From: Bryobacterales bacterium
GTDB lineage: Bacteria; Acidobacteriota; Terriglobia; Bryobacterales; Bryobacteraceae
Assembly: GCA_016789745.1 (NCBI GenBank)
Contig: JAEUQF010000425.1
Location: forward strand, 1-41,329
DNA: 41,329 nucleotides
Direction of reading: 5' to 3'
Positions 7,625-15,685 of the stretch are shown piece after piece. Every line of letters starts with the position of its first letter. Position 1 is the stretch's first letter. Made by a program: the position numbers and the translations under genes. The notes beneath the pieces are model-generated. The model was given only the letters and a program-made list of their open reading frames with translations, searched no databases and was not told the origin of the DNA.

Positions 7625-8790
7625 AGAAGATCATTCCCATTCTCATCATCGCCGCGGGCGTGGCAGGCTTGGCCATCTATCGTTCCGGCTCCTTTGTGAA
7701 GGAAGACCCGACGCGCATCCACTTATCGGGCAACATCGAGTTGACGCAGGTGGACCTGTCGTTCAAGGCGCCAGGCCGCATCACGGAGTTGCCCGTGAAG
7801 GAAGGCGATCGAATCGCCGCCGGCGCACTGGTGGCCCGCATTGACCGCGAATCGCCGGAGCGCCAGAAGGACCGCGAACAGGCAGGGCTGGAAGCGGCTC
7901 AGGCCGCCTATACCCAAGTGAACACCGCCATCGACCTGCAGCGCGCCACGCTGGAAGGCGAACTGGCGCTGCGCCGTGCCGAGGTGCAGGCCGCCGAAGC
8001 CCAACTCGCCGACCTGCAAGCGGGCTCCCGGCCGCAGGAGATCGAAAGCGCGCGGGCGCAACTGGAAGACGCGCGCACCTGGCACGAGCAGGCCAAGCGC
8101 GATTGGGACCGTGCGCAGATCCTCTATAAGAACGAAGACATCAGCACGCAGCAGTACGATCAGTTCCGCACACGCTTCGACAGCACGGCACAGACGCTGC
8201 GCCAAGCGCAGCAGCGTTTTGATCTGGTGAAGGAAGGTCCGCGCAAACAAACTATTGAGGCAGCCAAGGCTCAGTTGGAGCGCGCCCGTGCCGCTCTGAA
8301 GTTGGCCGAGGCATCGCGTATCGAACTGCGCCGCCGGGAACAGGAACGTGCTGTACGCCAAGCCGACATCCAACGCGCCAAGGCGGGCATTGCCATTGTC
8401 GATGCCCAATTGAATGACACCACAATCGCGGCGCCGATCAGCGGCGTCGTCATGGTGAAATCGGCCGAACTCGGAGAAGTGATCGCCGCGGGCGCAACCG
8501 TGGCCACGCTGGGTGACCTGGAACATCCCTGGCTGCGCGCCTACATCAGCGAAACGGATCTCGGCCGAGTGAAGCTGGGCGCCAAGGTACGCCTGACCAC
8601 GGATTCGTTCCCAGGCAAGGAATACTGGGGCACGGTGAGCTACATCGCCTCCGAAGCGGAGTTCACGCCGAAGCAGATTCAGACGCGCGACGAGCGGGTG
8701 AAGCTGGTCTACCGCATCAAGGTGGATGTCGCCAACCCGAATCAGGAGCTGAAAGCCAACATGCCGGTGGATGCGGAGATCGTGCTGTGA
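7621..8790 (+). CDS. HlyD/YbhG-type periplasmic adaptor (membrane fusion protein)
   Basis: A 389-residue adaptor with an N-terminal membrane anchor (IIPILIIAAGVAGLAIYRSG). A biotinyl/lipoyl-like half domain follows (SGNIELTQVDLSFKAPGRITELPVKEGDRI), then two long alpha-helical hairpin arms rich in Glu/Ala/Gln/Arg (about residues 85-260). The second lipoyl half comes next (ISGVVMVKSAELGEVIAAGATVATLGDL), and then a beta-barrel domain ending NQELKANMPVDAEIVL. It bridges the inner-membrane ABC transporter and the TolC channel. It is closest in organisation to YbhG of the YbhGFSR exporter. GTGA overlaps at both ends show tight translational coupling. Confidence 0.9.
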   Translation: MKKIIPILIIAAGVAGLAIYRSGSFVKEDPTRIHLSGNIELTQVDLSFKAPGRITELPVKEGDRIAAGALVARIDRESPERQKDREQAGLEAAQAAYTQVNTAIDLQRATLEGELALRRAEVQAAEAQLADLQAGSRPQEIESARAQLEDARTWHEQAKRDWDRAQILYKNEDISTQQYDQFRTRFDSTAQTLRQAQQRFDLVKEGPRKQTIEAAKAQLERARAALKLAEASRIELRRREQERAVRQADIQRAKAGIAIVDAQLNDTTIAAPISGVVMVKSAELGEVIAAGATVATLGDLEHPWLRAYISETDLGRVKLGAKVRLTTDSFPGKEYWGTVSYIASEAEFTPKQIQTRDERVKLVYRIKVDVANPNQELKANMPVDAEIVL

Positions 8791-9710
8791 ACGCCGCGCC
8801 CATCATTACCATCCGCGGCCTGCACCGCAAGTTCGGCGATATCGAAGCCGTGCACGATCTCAACCTGGAAGTCGCACGCGGCGAGATCTTCGGCCTGGTA
8901 GGACCAGACGGCGCCGGCAAAACTACCACGCTGCGCATCACCTGTGGCTTGATGCATGCCACCGCCGGAGAAGTACGCGTCGCCGGCCATGACGTGCGCG
9001 CGGAAGTCGGCGCCGTCAAGGACCGCATCGGCTATATGGCCCAGAAGTTCGGCCTGTACGGCGACCTGACCGTCGGCGAGAACCTGCGCTTTTACGCCGA
9101 CCTGTTCGGCATCGACAAACAGCAGCGTGACACGCTCACACCGCAGTTGCTGGAGATGACGCGGATGAGCCCGTTCGTCGATCGCCACGCGGCGAAGCTG
9201 TCGGGCGGCATGAAACAGAAACTGGCCCTGATGTGCACGCTGCTGCACCGGCCCGAGGTGCTGTTTCTGGATGAGCCGACCAACGGCGTCGACCCCGTCT
9301 CCCGCCGCGATTTCTGGGCCATCCTCTATCAACTGGTGCACGAAGGCATGACGGTATTCGTCACCACGGCCTACCTGGATGAGGCCGAACGCTGCGACCG
9401 CGTCGGTCTGCTGCACAAGGGGCGCCTGATCCTGCTCGATTCGCCCGCGAGGCTCAAGAACAGTTTGCCGCTCGCTTGTTTCGAGGTGCGCGGCGACGAT
9501 CTGCGCTCCTATCGCGAGGCGCTGCGCCGTGCAGCCAACGTGGAGGACGTGGAACTGGCCGGCAGCTCCATCCACGCCTTCGCACCGCAGGGCACCGAAG
9601 AAGCCGCGATACAGGCGATCGTGCCCGGTGCCCGCGTGCGCCGCATTCTGCCCTCCCTCGAAGACGTCTTCATCGCCACGGTACGGCGGGAGGAGAACCG
9701 TGCAGCGTGA
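8787..9710 (+). CDS. ABC transporter ATP-binding protein (equivalent to the N-terminal half of YbhF)
   Basis: A 307-residue ABC ATPase starting at GTG 8787. Walker A reads GPDGAGKTT, with Asp where most drug-export ATPases have Asn. The signature is LSGGMKQKLAL, Walker B is VLFLDEPTNGVDP, and the switch region is VTTAYLDEAERCDR, where the usual H-loop His is Tyr (TTAYL instead of TTHYM). A C-terminal extension of about 80 residues follows, typical of drug-export ATPases. With the overlapping downstream ATPase it corresponds to the two halves of YbhF, which is one polypeptide in E. coli. An absent H-loop histidine suggests a degenerate nucleotide site, with hydrolysis mainly in the partner; this is inference. 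Confidence 0.9.
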   Translation: MNAAPIITIRGLHRKFGDIEAVHDLNLEVARGEIFGLVGPDGAGKTTTLRITCGLMHATAGEVRVAGHDVRAEVGAVKDRIGYMAQKFGLYGDLTVGENLRFYADLFGIDKQQRDTLTPQLLEMTRMSPFVDRHAAKLSGGMKQKLALMCTLLHRPEVLFLDEPTNGVDPVSRRDFWAILYQLVHEGMTVFVTTAYLDEAERCDRVGLLHKGRLILLDSPARLKNSLPLACFEVRGDDLRSYREALRRAANVEDVELAGSSIHAFAPQGTEEAAIQAIVPGARVRRILPSLEDVFIATVRREENRAA

Positions 9711-10458
9711 AACGGCGGTTCGCATCGAACACCTGACGAAGCGCTTCGGCGCCTTCACGGCCGCGAGCGACGTCACGCTGGATGTCGCACAGGGCGAGAT
9801 CTTCGGCTTCCTCGGACCAAACGGCGCCGGCAAGAGCACGACCATCCGCATCCTCTGCGGGCTGCTGGCACCCACCTCCGGCCGCGCCGTGGTGAGCGGC
9901 TTCGACGTAGCGAAGGAGCCAGAGAAGGTGAAAGCCAGCATCGGCTACATGTCGCAGAAATTCTCCCTTTACGATGACCTCACGGTGGAAGAGAACCTGG
10001 AGTTCTTTGCCGGTGTCTACGGCGTACCGGCCGACAGACGCGCCGCCCGTATGCAATATGCGCTGGACATGGCGGAACTCGCGGATGAACGCACGCGCCT
10101 CACACGCCTGCTGGCAGGCGGTTGGAAGCAGCGGCTCGCCCTAGGCTGCGCCATTCTCCACGAACCACCGGTCATCTTCCTGGACGAGCCCACCTCCGGC
10201 GTAGATCCTGTCGCCCGCCGCGCCTTCTGGGATCTCATCAACGACCTCTCGCACCAGGGCAAGACAGTCTTCGTCACGACCCACTACATGGAAGAGGCCG
10301 AGTACTGCAATCGCATCGCGCTCATGTACAAGGGCAAGGTCATTGCCCTCGGTACGCCCGCCGCGCTGCGCGAACAACTGCGGTCGGACGAGTTGCCAGA
10401 GCCCACCATGGAAGACGTCTTCGTGCGGTACATCGAACAGGAGGATGCGAAGGCATGA
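9700..10458 (+). CDS. ABC transporter ATP-binding protein (equivalent to the C-terminal half of YbhF)
   Basis: A 252-residue ABC ATPase. Start GTG 9700 lies 11 bases inside the previous gene; the reading frame is open further upstream, but that part is only a shadow of the first ATPase. Walker A GPNGAGKSTT and Walker B VIFLDEPTSGVDP are intact, as is the H-loop VTTHYMEEAEYC. The signature is LAGGWKQRLAL instead of the usual LSGGxxQR. The canonical H-loop contrasts with the first ATPase, suggesting an asymmetric heterodimer. The stop overlaps the ATG of the first permease (ATGA). Confidence 0.9.
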   Translation: MQRETAVRIEHLTKRFGAFTAASDVTLDVAQGEIFGFLGPNGAGKSTTIRILCGLLAPTSGRAVVSGFDVAKEPEKVKASIGYMSQKFSLYDDLTVEENLEFFAGVYGVPADRRAARMQYALDMAELADERTRLTRLLAGGWKQRLALGCAILHEPPVIFLDEPTSGVDPVARRAFWDLINDLSHQGKTVFVTTHYMEEAEYCNRIALMYKGKVIALGTPAALREQLRSDELPEPTMEDVFVRYIEQEDAKA

Positions 10459-11588
10459 ACCCGCGCCGCACTCTCGCCATCTTCCGCAAGGAACTGCTAC
10501 ACATCGTGCGCGATCCGCTCAGCCTGGGCATGGCGCTGGCGTTGCCCATGCTTTTGTTGATCTTATTCGGCTACGCGCTGTCACTGGATGTGGACCGCAT
10601 CCCGCTGCTTATCTGGGATCAGGACAAGACGCCGCAGAGCCGAGCCCTCCTGGACCGGTTCCGCGGCTCGCGCCTGTTTGCCGTTCAGGGCGACATCGAC
10701 AGCTATCGGCCCGCGGAACTCGGTTTAGACCGCGGGGATGTCCTGGCGGTTCTCGTTGTGCCTATAGACTTCGGCCATAAACTGGCGGCTGGCCAGCAGA
10801 CGCCCGTGCAGATGCTGCTGGATGGCAGCGATTCGAACACAGCAAGTATTGCGCTCGGCTATGCACGGGCCATGGTGGCAGGTTACTCGAGCGAGGTGCG
10901 TACCGAATACCAGGTGCGCAACGGCGCCGGTGAACTGAAACCGCCGGTCGATCCGCAGTTGCGCGTCATGTTCAACAACGAATTGAAATCGAAGAACTAC
11001 ATCGTGCCCGGACTGATTGCGGTAATCCTCATGATGATTGGCGCCATGCTGACCTCGCTCTCCATCGCCCGGGAATGGGAGAACGGCACCATGGAGGAGT
11101 TGCTGTCGACCCCCGTGCGGCCCGCCGAACTGGCATTGGGCAAGCTGGGCGCGTACTTCGTACTCGGCTTCGTGGATATGGTGACGGCGGTGCTCGCCGG
11201 TGTGTTTGTCTTCGGCGTGCCGCTGCGCGGCAGCCTGCCGCTGCTGTTCGTCAGTGGCTTCACGTTCCTGTTCGGTGCCCTTAGCTGGGGCCTGCTGCTG
11301 AGCGCCATCACACGCAATCAACTACTGGCCTTTCAGATGGGGCTGATCAGTTCCTTCCTGCCGTCGTTCCTGCTGTCCGGTTTCATCTACTCCATCGACA
11401 ACATGCCGCTGCTGCCGCAGGTGATCAGCTACGTCGTTCCGGCCCGTTACTTCGTGGCGCTGCTGAAGGGCATCTTCCTCAAAGCCACCGGCCTGCAGAT
11501 TCTCTGGATGGAACTGCTGTTTCTGGCCACGTATGCGGTGATCGTGTTTGCCCTGCTGACACGCAAGCTGCGGGAGAAGATCGCATGA
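10455..11588 (+). CDS. ABC-2 type permease, YbhS/YbhR-like
   Basis: A 377-residue ABC-2 permease from ATG 10455. One N-terminal helix (LGMALALPMLLLILFGYALSL) is followed by a large periplasmic loop beginning DVDRIPLLIWDQDKTPQSRALLDRF, then five clustered C-terminal helices starting at NYIVPGLIAVILMMIGAMLTSL. The cytoplasmic motif EWENGTMEELLSTPVRPAELALGK matches this permease class (coupling helix that contacts the ATPase). It overlaps the previous ATPase and the next permease by 4 bases each. The frame is open upstream of 10455 but overlaps the ATPase gene, so that extension is rejected. Confidence 0.92.
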   Translation: MNPRRTLAIFRKELLHIVRDPLSLGMALALPMLLLILFGYALSLDVDRIPLLIWDQDKTPQSRALLDRFRGSRLFAVQGDIDSYRPAELGLDRGDVLAVLVVPIDFGHKLAAGQQTPVQMLLDGSDSNTASIALGYARAMVAGYSSEVRTEYQVRNGAGELKPPVDPQLRVMFNNELKSKNYIVPGLIAVILMMIGAMLTSLSIAREWENGTMEELLSTPVRPAELALGKLGAYFVLGFVDMVTAVLAGVFVFGVPLRGSLPLLFVSGFTFLFGALSWGLLLSAITRNQLLAFQMGLISSFLPSFLLSGFIYSIDNMPLLPQVISYVVPARYFVALLKGIFLKATGLQILWMELLFLATYAVIVFALLTRKLREKIA

Positions 11589-12733
11589 ACCCCGCCCGCG
11601 TGAAAGAGATCGTCCGCAAGGAGTTCCACCAGAGCTTCCGCGAACCGCGCCTGCGCGCCATGATGATCGTACCGCCGATCCTGCAGTTCCTCGTCTTCGG
11701 CTTTGTCGTGAACTTGGACGTGGAGCGGTCGCGACTGGCTTGGCTCGATCAGGACAATACACCCGCCAGCCGCGAATTGCGTGCCGCCTTCGAAGGCTCT
11801 ACGTACTTCGAAGTCACTCACACACCGGCCACCCAGAAGGCGTTGGAAGATTTGCTGGACCGCGATGCCATCCATTCCGGCATCGTCGTGCCGCCGCAGT
11901 TCGGAGAAGACCTCGCCCGCGGACGTGCCACCAGCATTCAGATTCTAGTGGAAGGCTCCAACTCCAACACCGCGTCCATCATCGCCAACTACGTCCGCGA
12001 TGTCGTGCGTACCTTCTCCGCGGGGCAACTGAATGAGTGGGTACGCCAGAAGCGCGCCGGGCGGCCCGGTGTGATTCGCCTTAACGCGCCCGGCATCGAC
12101 CTGCAGCAGCGCGTCTGGTACAACCCCGAACTGCGCAGCCGCAATTACTTCATCCCGGGCGTTGCGGTGAATATCATCACGCTGGTCACCCTGATGCTGA
12201 CGGCCATGGCCATCGTACGGGAGAAGGAGATCGGCACCATGGAGCAACTAATGGTGACGCCCATCCGACCGTCTGAACTCATGCTGGGCAAGACGCTGCC
12301 GTTCGCGTTGGTCGGCCTCTTGGATTTCTCGCTGATCGTAGCGCTGGGTATGATCGTGTTCCGCATTCCCTTTCAAGGCAGCGGGCTGCTGTTGCTGCTG
12401 GGCGCCATTCTGTTCCTGTTCAGCACGCTGGGCGTCGGCATGTTCATCTCGACGGTCTCCCACACGCAGCAGCAGGCCATCATGGCGACGTTCTTCTTCT
12501 TTCAACCTGCGTTCATGCTGAGCGGCTTCGCCTTCCCCATCCGCAACATGCCGGAGATCGTGCAGTGGATCACGTACCTCAACCCGCTGCGCTACTTCAT
12601 TACCATCTGCCGCGGCGTGCTGTTGAAGGGCAGCGGACTGAACGTGCTGTGGCCGGAGTACCTGGCGCTGGCCGTATTCGGCATCGCCATCATGAGCTTC
12701 AGCGCTTCCCGCTTCCGGAAGCGGCTCGATTAA
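11585..12733 (+). CDS. ABC-2 type permease, YbhR/YbhS-like
   Basis: A 382-residue paralogue of the preceding permease with the same layout: N-terminal helix, periplasmic loop starting LDVERSRLAWLDQDNTPASRELRAAF, then membrane helices from NYFIPGVAVNIITLVTLMLTAMAIV and the coupling motif EKEIGTMEQLMVTPIRPSELMLGK. The two permeases should pair as a heterodimer with the two ATPases. It is the last gene of the operon. Its final 35 bases overlap the 3' end of the sulfatase on the opposite strand, leaving no room for a conventional terminator between them. Confidence 0.92.
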   Translation: MNPARVKEIVRKEFHQSFREPRLRAMMIVPPILQFLVFGFVVNLDVERSRLAWLDQDNTPASRELRAAFEGSTYFEVTHTPATQKALEDLLDRDAIHSGIVVPPQFGEDLARGRATSIQILVEGSNSNTASIIANYVRDVVRTFSAGQLNEWVRQKRAGRPGVIRLNAPGIDLQQRVWYNPELRSRNYFIPGVAVNIITLVTLMLTAMAIVREKEIGTMEQLMVTPIRPSELMLGKTLPFALVGLLDFSLIVALGMIVFRIPFQGSGLLLLLGAILFLFSTLGVGMFISTVSHTQQQAIMATFFFFQPAFMLSGFAFPIRNMPEIVQWITYLNPLRYFITICRGVLLKGSGLNVLWPEYLALAVFGIAIMSFSASRFRKRLD

Positions 12734-14348
12734 CCGGCTTGCTCCCCGGCATCAGGCCGTCCGCACCCACGGGCTTCGCACTCTCGCGCACGCGATTGAA
12801 CTCATCTTCGCGGCTCTGCCAAAGCTCGCCCAACTTGCGAGCTACGGCAGGCTGTTCGCCGATCAGGTTGCGGCTCTCGGCACGGTCCTTGCGCAGGTCG
12901 TACAACTCCCACGGACCGCTCTTGCCCGCGGCCACCAGCTTCATGTCGCCCACGCGCACGGCGCGGTTGTTGTTGTGATGGAAGTAGAGATACTCGCGCC
13001 GCAGCACCCCATCTTTGGCGAACGCCGGTGCCAGGCTCTTGCCGGCGAAGGCAGGCGCACCCGCGGGCACCGCGCTATCGGGCTTGCCGCCGCCCAACTC
13101 CACCATCGTCGGCACAATGTCCACCAGGTGGCAGGGATCCTGCCGTAGCTCGCCCTTCGCCTTGATCCCGTTTGGCCAATGCACGATATAGGGCGACGCG
13201 ATGCCGCCCTCATGCACCCAGGATTTATGCAGGCGGAACGGCGAATTCCCCGCGCTGGACCAGCCAGGGCCGAGACAGAGATGGCTTGCCGCCGATCCGG
13301 CCGGCGCCGTAGCATCGTGGCCATCGGCGCGAATCAGCAACTCCGCGCTCGCCCCGTTATCGGATACGAACACCACCACCGTGTTGTCCAACTGCCCAGC
13401 CACCTTCACCTGATCCAACACCCGGCCGATCTCCATGTCCATGCGCGTGATCATCGCCGCATGAATGGCCATCTTCAATCGCTGAAACTTCTTCTGCTCG
13501 GCGGTGAGCGAGTTCCAGGGCACCGCGCGCGTCACTTCCCCTGGCCCGATCTGCGAGGTCAGTTCCGCGTCCGATGTGTTCCACGGTGGCCACACGCCGG
13601 TCTCCAACTTCGACAACTCGCAGTTCACCAGGCCCATCTTCCGCATCCGCTGCCAGCGGCGTTCGCGCGCCACATCCCAGCCTTCGGCGAACTTGTCTTT
13701 GTAGCGTTCAATGTCTTCCTGCAATGCATGCAAGGGGAAGTGCGGCGCATTGAAGGCCAGGTAGAAATAAAACGGATCCTGCGCATGCTCGGCAGCGTGC
13801 TGCTTCAACATCCGCACCGCATGGTCGCCGATGGCCTTCGTCATGTAATAGCCATCGCCAGGCTTCACGGCAGGCAGTTCCTGGTCATCCAACAGATGCT
13901 GGCGCGGCGTGAAGTAACGGTTCAGATCCATCACCGTGTAGGCATGATCGAAGCCTGCTCCGGCCAGCGGCTTGAAACGAATATGCCACTTGCCGGCCTG
14001 ATAGCTCCGATAACCCAGCGGCTTCAGATATTGGGGCGCAAAGCGCGTCCATTCCGGAATGCTGCCGAAACTCATCACGTCGCAGGACGTCTGCTGTGAG
14101 TAGCGGCCAGTGAGAATGCAGCTGCGCGACGGCCCGCAGCGCGCCGTCGAATACCCCTGCGTGAACCGCAATCCGCCCGCGGCCAGCCGGTCCAGGTTCG
14201 GCGTATCGATCTCACCGCCGTAACAGCGGGCGTCCGAATAGCCCATGTCGTCGGCAAGGATGATCAGGAAGTTCGGCTTACGGGGCGAAGCTTGCGGCAT
14301 CGCCGCCGCCCCCGTCATCTGCAAAAATCCGCGGCGCGTTAGCTCCAC
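12699..14348 (-). CDS. Tat-exported sulfatase (arylsulfatase-like)
   Basis: A 549-residue type I sulfatase. The N-terminal leader ELTRRGFLQMTGAAAMPQA has the Tat twin-arginine pattern. NFLIILADDMGYSD gives the metal-binding aspartates, and ARCGPSRSCILTGR contains the C-x-P-S-R formylglycine motif. GKWHIRF and VFVSDNGAS are the later active-site blocks. Its length is typical of arylsulfatases. The last 12 codons are encoded opposite the end of the efflux permease. Upstream, its ATG overlaps the end of an enolase-superfamily gene by 10 bases, so the two form an operon. Desulfation followed by sugar-acid dehydration or epimerisation is a plausible joint pathway (inference). Confidence 0.92.
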   Translation of the reverse strand: MELTRRGFLQMTGAAAMPQASPRKPNFLIILADDMGYSDARCYGGEIDTPNLDRLAAGGLRFTQGYSTARCGPSRSCILTGRYSQQTSCDVMSFGSIPEWTRFAPQYLKPLGYRSYQAGKWHIRFKPLAGAGFDHAYTVMDLNRYFTPRQHLLDDQELPAVKPGDGYYMTKAIGDHAVRMLKQHAAEHAQDPFYFYLAFNAPHFPLHALQEDIERYKDKFAEGWDVARERRWQRMRKMGLVNCELSKLETGVWPPWNTSDAELTSQIGPGEVTRAVPWNSLTAEQKKFQRLKMAIHAAMITRMDMEIGRVLDQVKVAGQLDNTVVVFVSDNGASAELLIRADGHDATAPAGSAASHLCLGPGWSSAGNSPFRLHKSWVHEGGIASPYIVHWPNGIKAKGELRQDPCHLVDIVPTMVELGGGKPDSAVPAGAPAFAGKSLAPAFAKDGVLRREYLYFHHNNNRAVRVGDMKLVAAGKSGPWELYDLRKDRAESRNLIGEQPAVARKLGELWQSREDEFNRVRESAKPVGADGLMPGSKPVNRAASGSGKR

Positions 14349-15616
14349 CAGGGTTCTCCCTTCTTCAACTGCTTGCGCAGAAACGGCTCGGCGATATCCA
14401 GGCCAAGGCCGGGCTTGTCGGGCACACGCAGCAAACCATCCTTAACTGCGGGCGGCGCTCCAGTAGTCATCTGCTCGCGCAAGCGCCCCGGCCGTCCCAG
14501 CCAGCTTTCACTGCGATAGAAGTTCTGGACTGCCATCGACAGGTGCGCCGAGGCATACGTGCGCACCAGCGTGCCGACGTTGTGCAGCGCGATCGGATTC
14601 CTCGTGATGGCGCAGTATTCGGCAATCTTCCGGGCGCCAGTAATTCCGCCGGCGAAGGAAACATCGGGATGCGCAATGTCGATGGCACCCGTGTCGATAA
14701 AGGGCTTAAACTCCCGCAGGCGCTCCAGCTTTTCGCCCGTCAGGATCGGCACCCGCGAATTGCGGCGATACGTCAGCCAGCCATCGGAGTACGGCACATT
14801 CAGTGCGTCTTCCACGAACATCACGTTCAACGGCTCTACGGCCTTTGAGATGGCAATGGCGCTGGGCGTGTCGAACTCGCCATGGCAGGCCACCCCGATG
14901 TCGAGCGAGTCGCCCGCGGCTTCGCGCACATTGGCGAACGCACGGTACAACTTTCGCATCTCCTCACTCGTCACCGTGGGATGGAACGGGCGCTCAATCG
15001 GGAAGGCCTGGTCGATGTTGAACTTGAACGCACGGAAGCCCTCGGGCTGTGCTTTTACATAGGCCACCCAGTCGCGGCACTTTGCCTTATCGTGCATGTC
15101 GTCCAGTGCATCGCCATGGGAATACATCGGGCACGCGTCGCGAAAGGACCCGCCTAACAGCTTGTAGACCGGCTGCCCGGTGATCTTGCCCGCCAGGTCC
15201 CACAAAGCAATGTCGATGCCGGCAATGGTCGCCATCGGCGCCATAAACGGATGCTGCAGCGACGTCATGCGGTAGAAGTGCTTCTCGATCGCAAGTGGAT
15301 CGGCACCGATCAGGCCCGCCGGACCACCCACATACTTCGATGAGCCGGGGAACTCGCCCGTGGCCATGTGCACCAGGTGCGACCGCGCCATCGCTCCATT
15401 GGTGCCCGTTTCTCCATAGCCCACCAGCCCGGCATCGGTTTCGATTTTAATCAGGCAGCCATCGAACTGGAAATCCAGTTGCATTGCCTTGATCGCGGTG
15501 ATCTTCACCTGCCCGGCGAACGGCGCGGCGAGAGCTTTGTAATGAGAAAGCCAGGCTCCGGCAGGAGCCGCGATGGCAGCCTTCAATAACTGCCGGCGAG
15601 ACCAACGTGACGACAT
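14339..15616 (-). CDS. Mandelate racemase/muconate lactonizing enzyme-like protein (enolase superfamily), Tat-exported
   Basis: A 425-residue enolase-superfamily protein with a Tat-type leader (SSRWSRRQLLKAAIAAPAGAW). The capping domain (about 37-150) is followed by the barrel. Expected ligands for Mg2+ are Glu269 (MFVED) and Glu295 (ILTGEKL), and His345 (IALHNVG) is the likely general acid. The first acidic ligand, which in galactonate-dehydratase-like members precedes the histidine of a D-x-H motif, reads Ala243-Cys-His245 here. Export is unusual, since most family members are cytoplasmic sugar-acid dehydratases or racemases. It may therefore use a different metal ligand, or be a catalytically altered periplasmic protein. 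The gene is co-transcribed with the sulfatase and starts from a promoter overlapping that of the amidohydrolase operon. Confidence 0.85.
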   Translation of the reverse strand: MSSRWSRRQLLKAAIAAPAGAWLSHYKALAAPFAGQVKITAIKAMQLDFQFDGCLIKIETDAGLVGYGETGTNGAMARSHLVHMATGEFPGSSKYVGGPAGLIGADPLAIEKHFYRMTSLQHPFMAPMATIAGIDIALWDLAGKITGQPVYKLLGGSFRDACPMYSHGDALDDMHDKAKCRDWVAYVKAQPEGFRAFKFNIDQAFPIERPFHPTVTSEEMRKLYRAFANVREAAGDSLDIGVACHGEFDTPSAIAISKAVEPLNVMFVEDALNVPYSDGWLTYRRNSRVPILTGEKLERLREFKPFIDTGAIDIAHPDVSFAGGITGARKIAEYCAITRNPIALHNVGTLVRTYASAHLSMAVQNFYRSESWLGRPGRLREQMTTGAPPAVKDGLLRVPDKPGLGLDIAEPFLRKQLKKGEPWWS

Positions 15617-15662
15617 GGTTCAGCCAGCATATCAAGCCGGCAGACCGTTTACCCCAGGCCGC

Positions 15663-15669
15663 TATAATA
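15663..15669. promoter_or_regulatory. Overlapping divergent -10 boxes (bidirectional promoter)
   Basis: TATAAT (15663-15668) reads towards the amidohydrolase operon, with a weak -35 CAGACC (15641-15646) at a 16-base spacing. On the other strand TATTAT (complement of 15664-15669) reads towards the enolase gene, with -35 TTTTCA (complement of 15687-15692) at exactly 17 bases. The two -10 boxes share five base pairs. The + transcript would start near 15675, only about 11 bases before its ATG, and has no Shine-Dalgarno. Confidence 0.5.
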
Positions 15670-15685
15670 CGGGATTACCATTACT

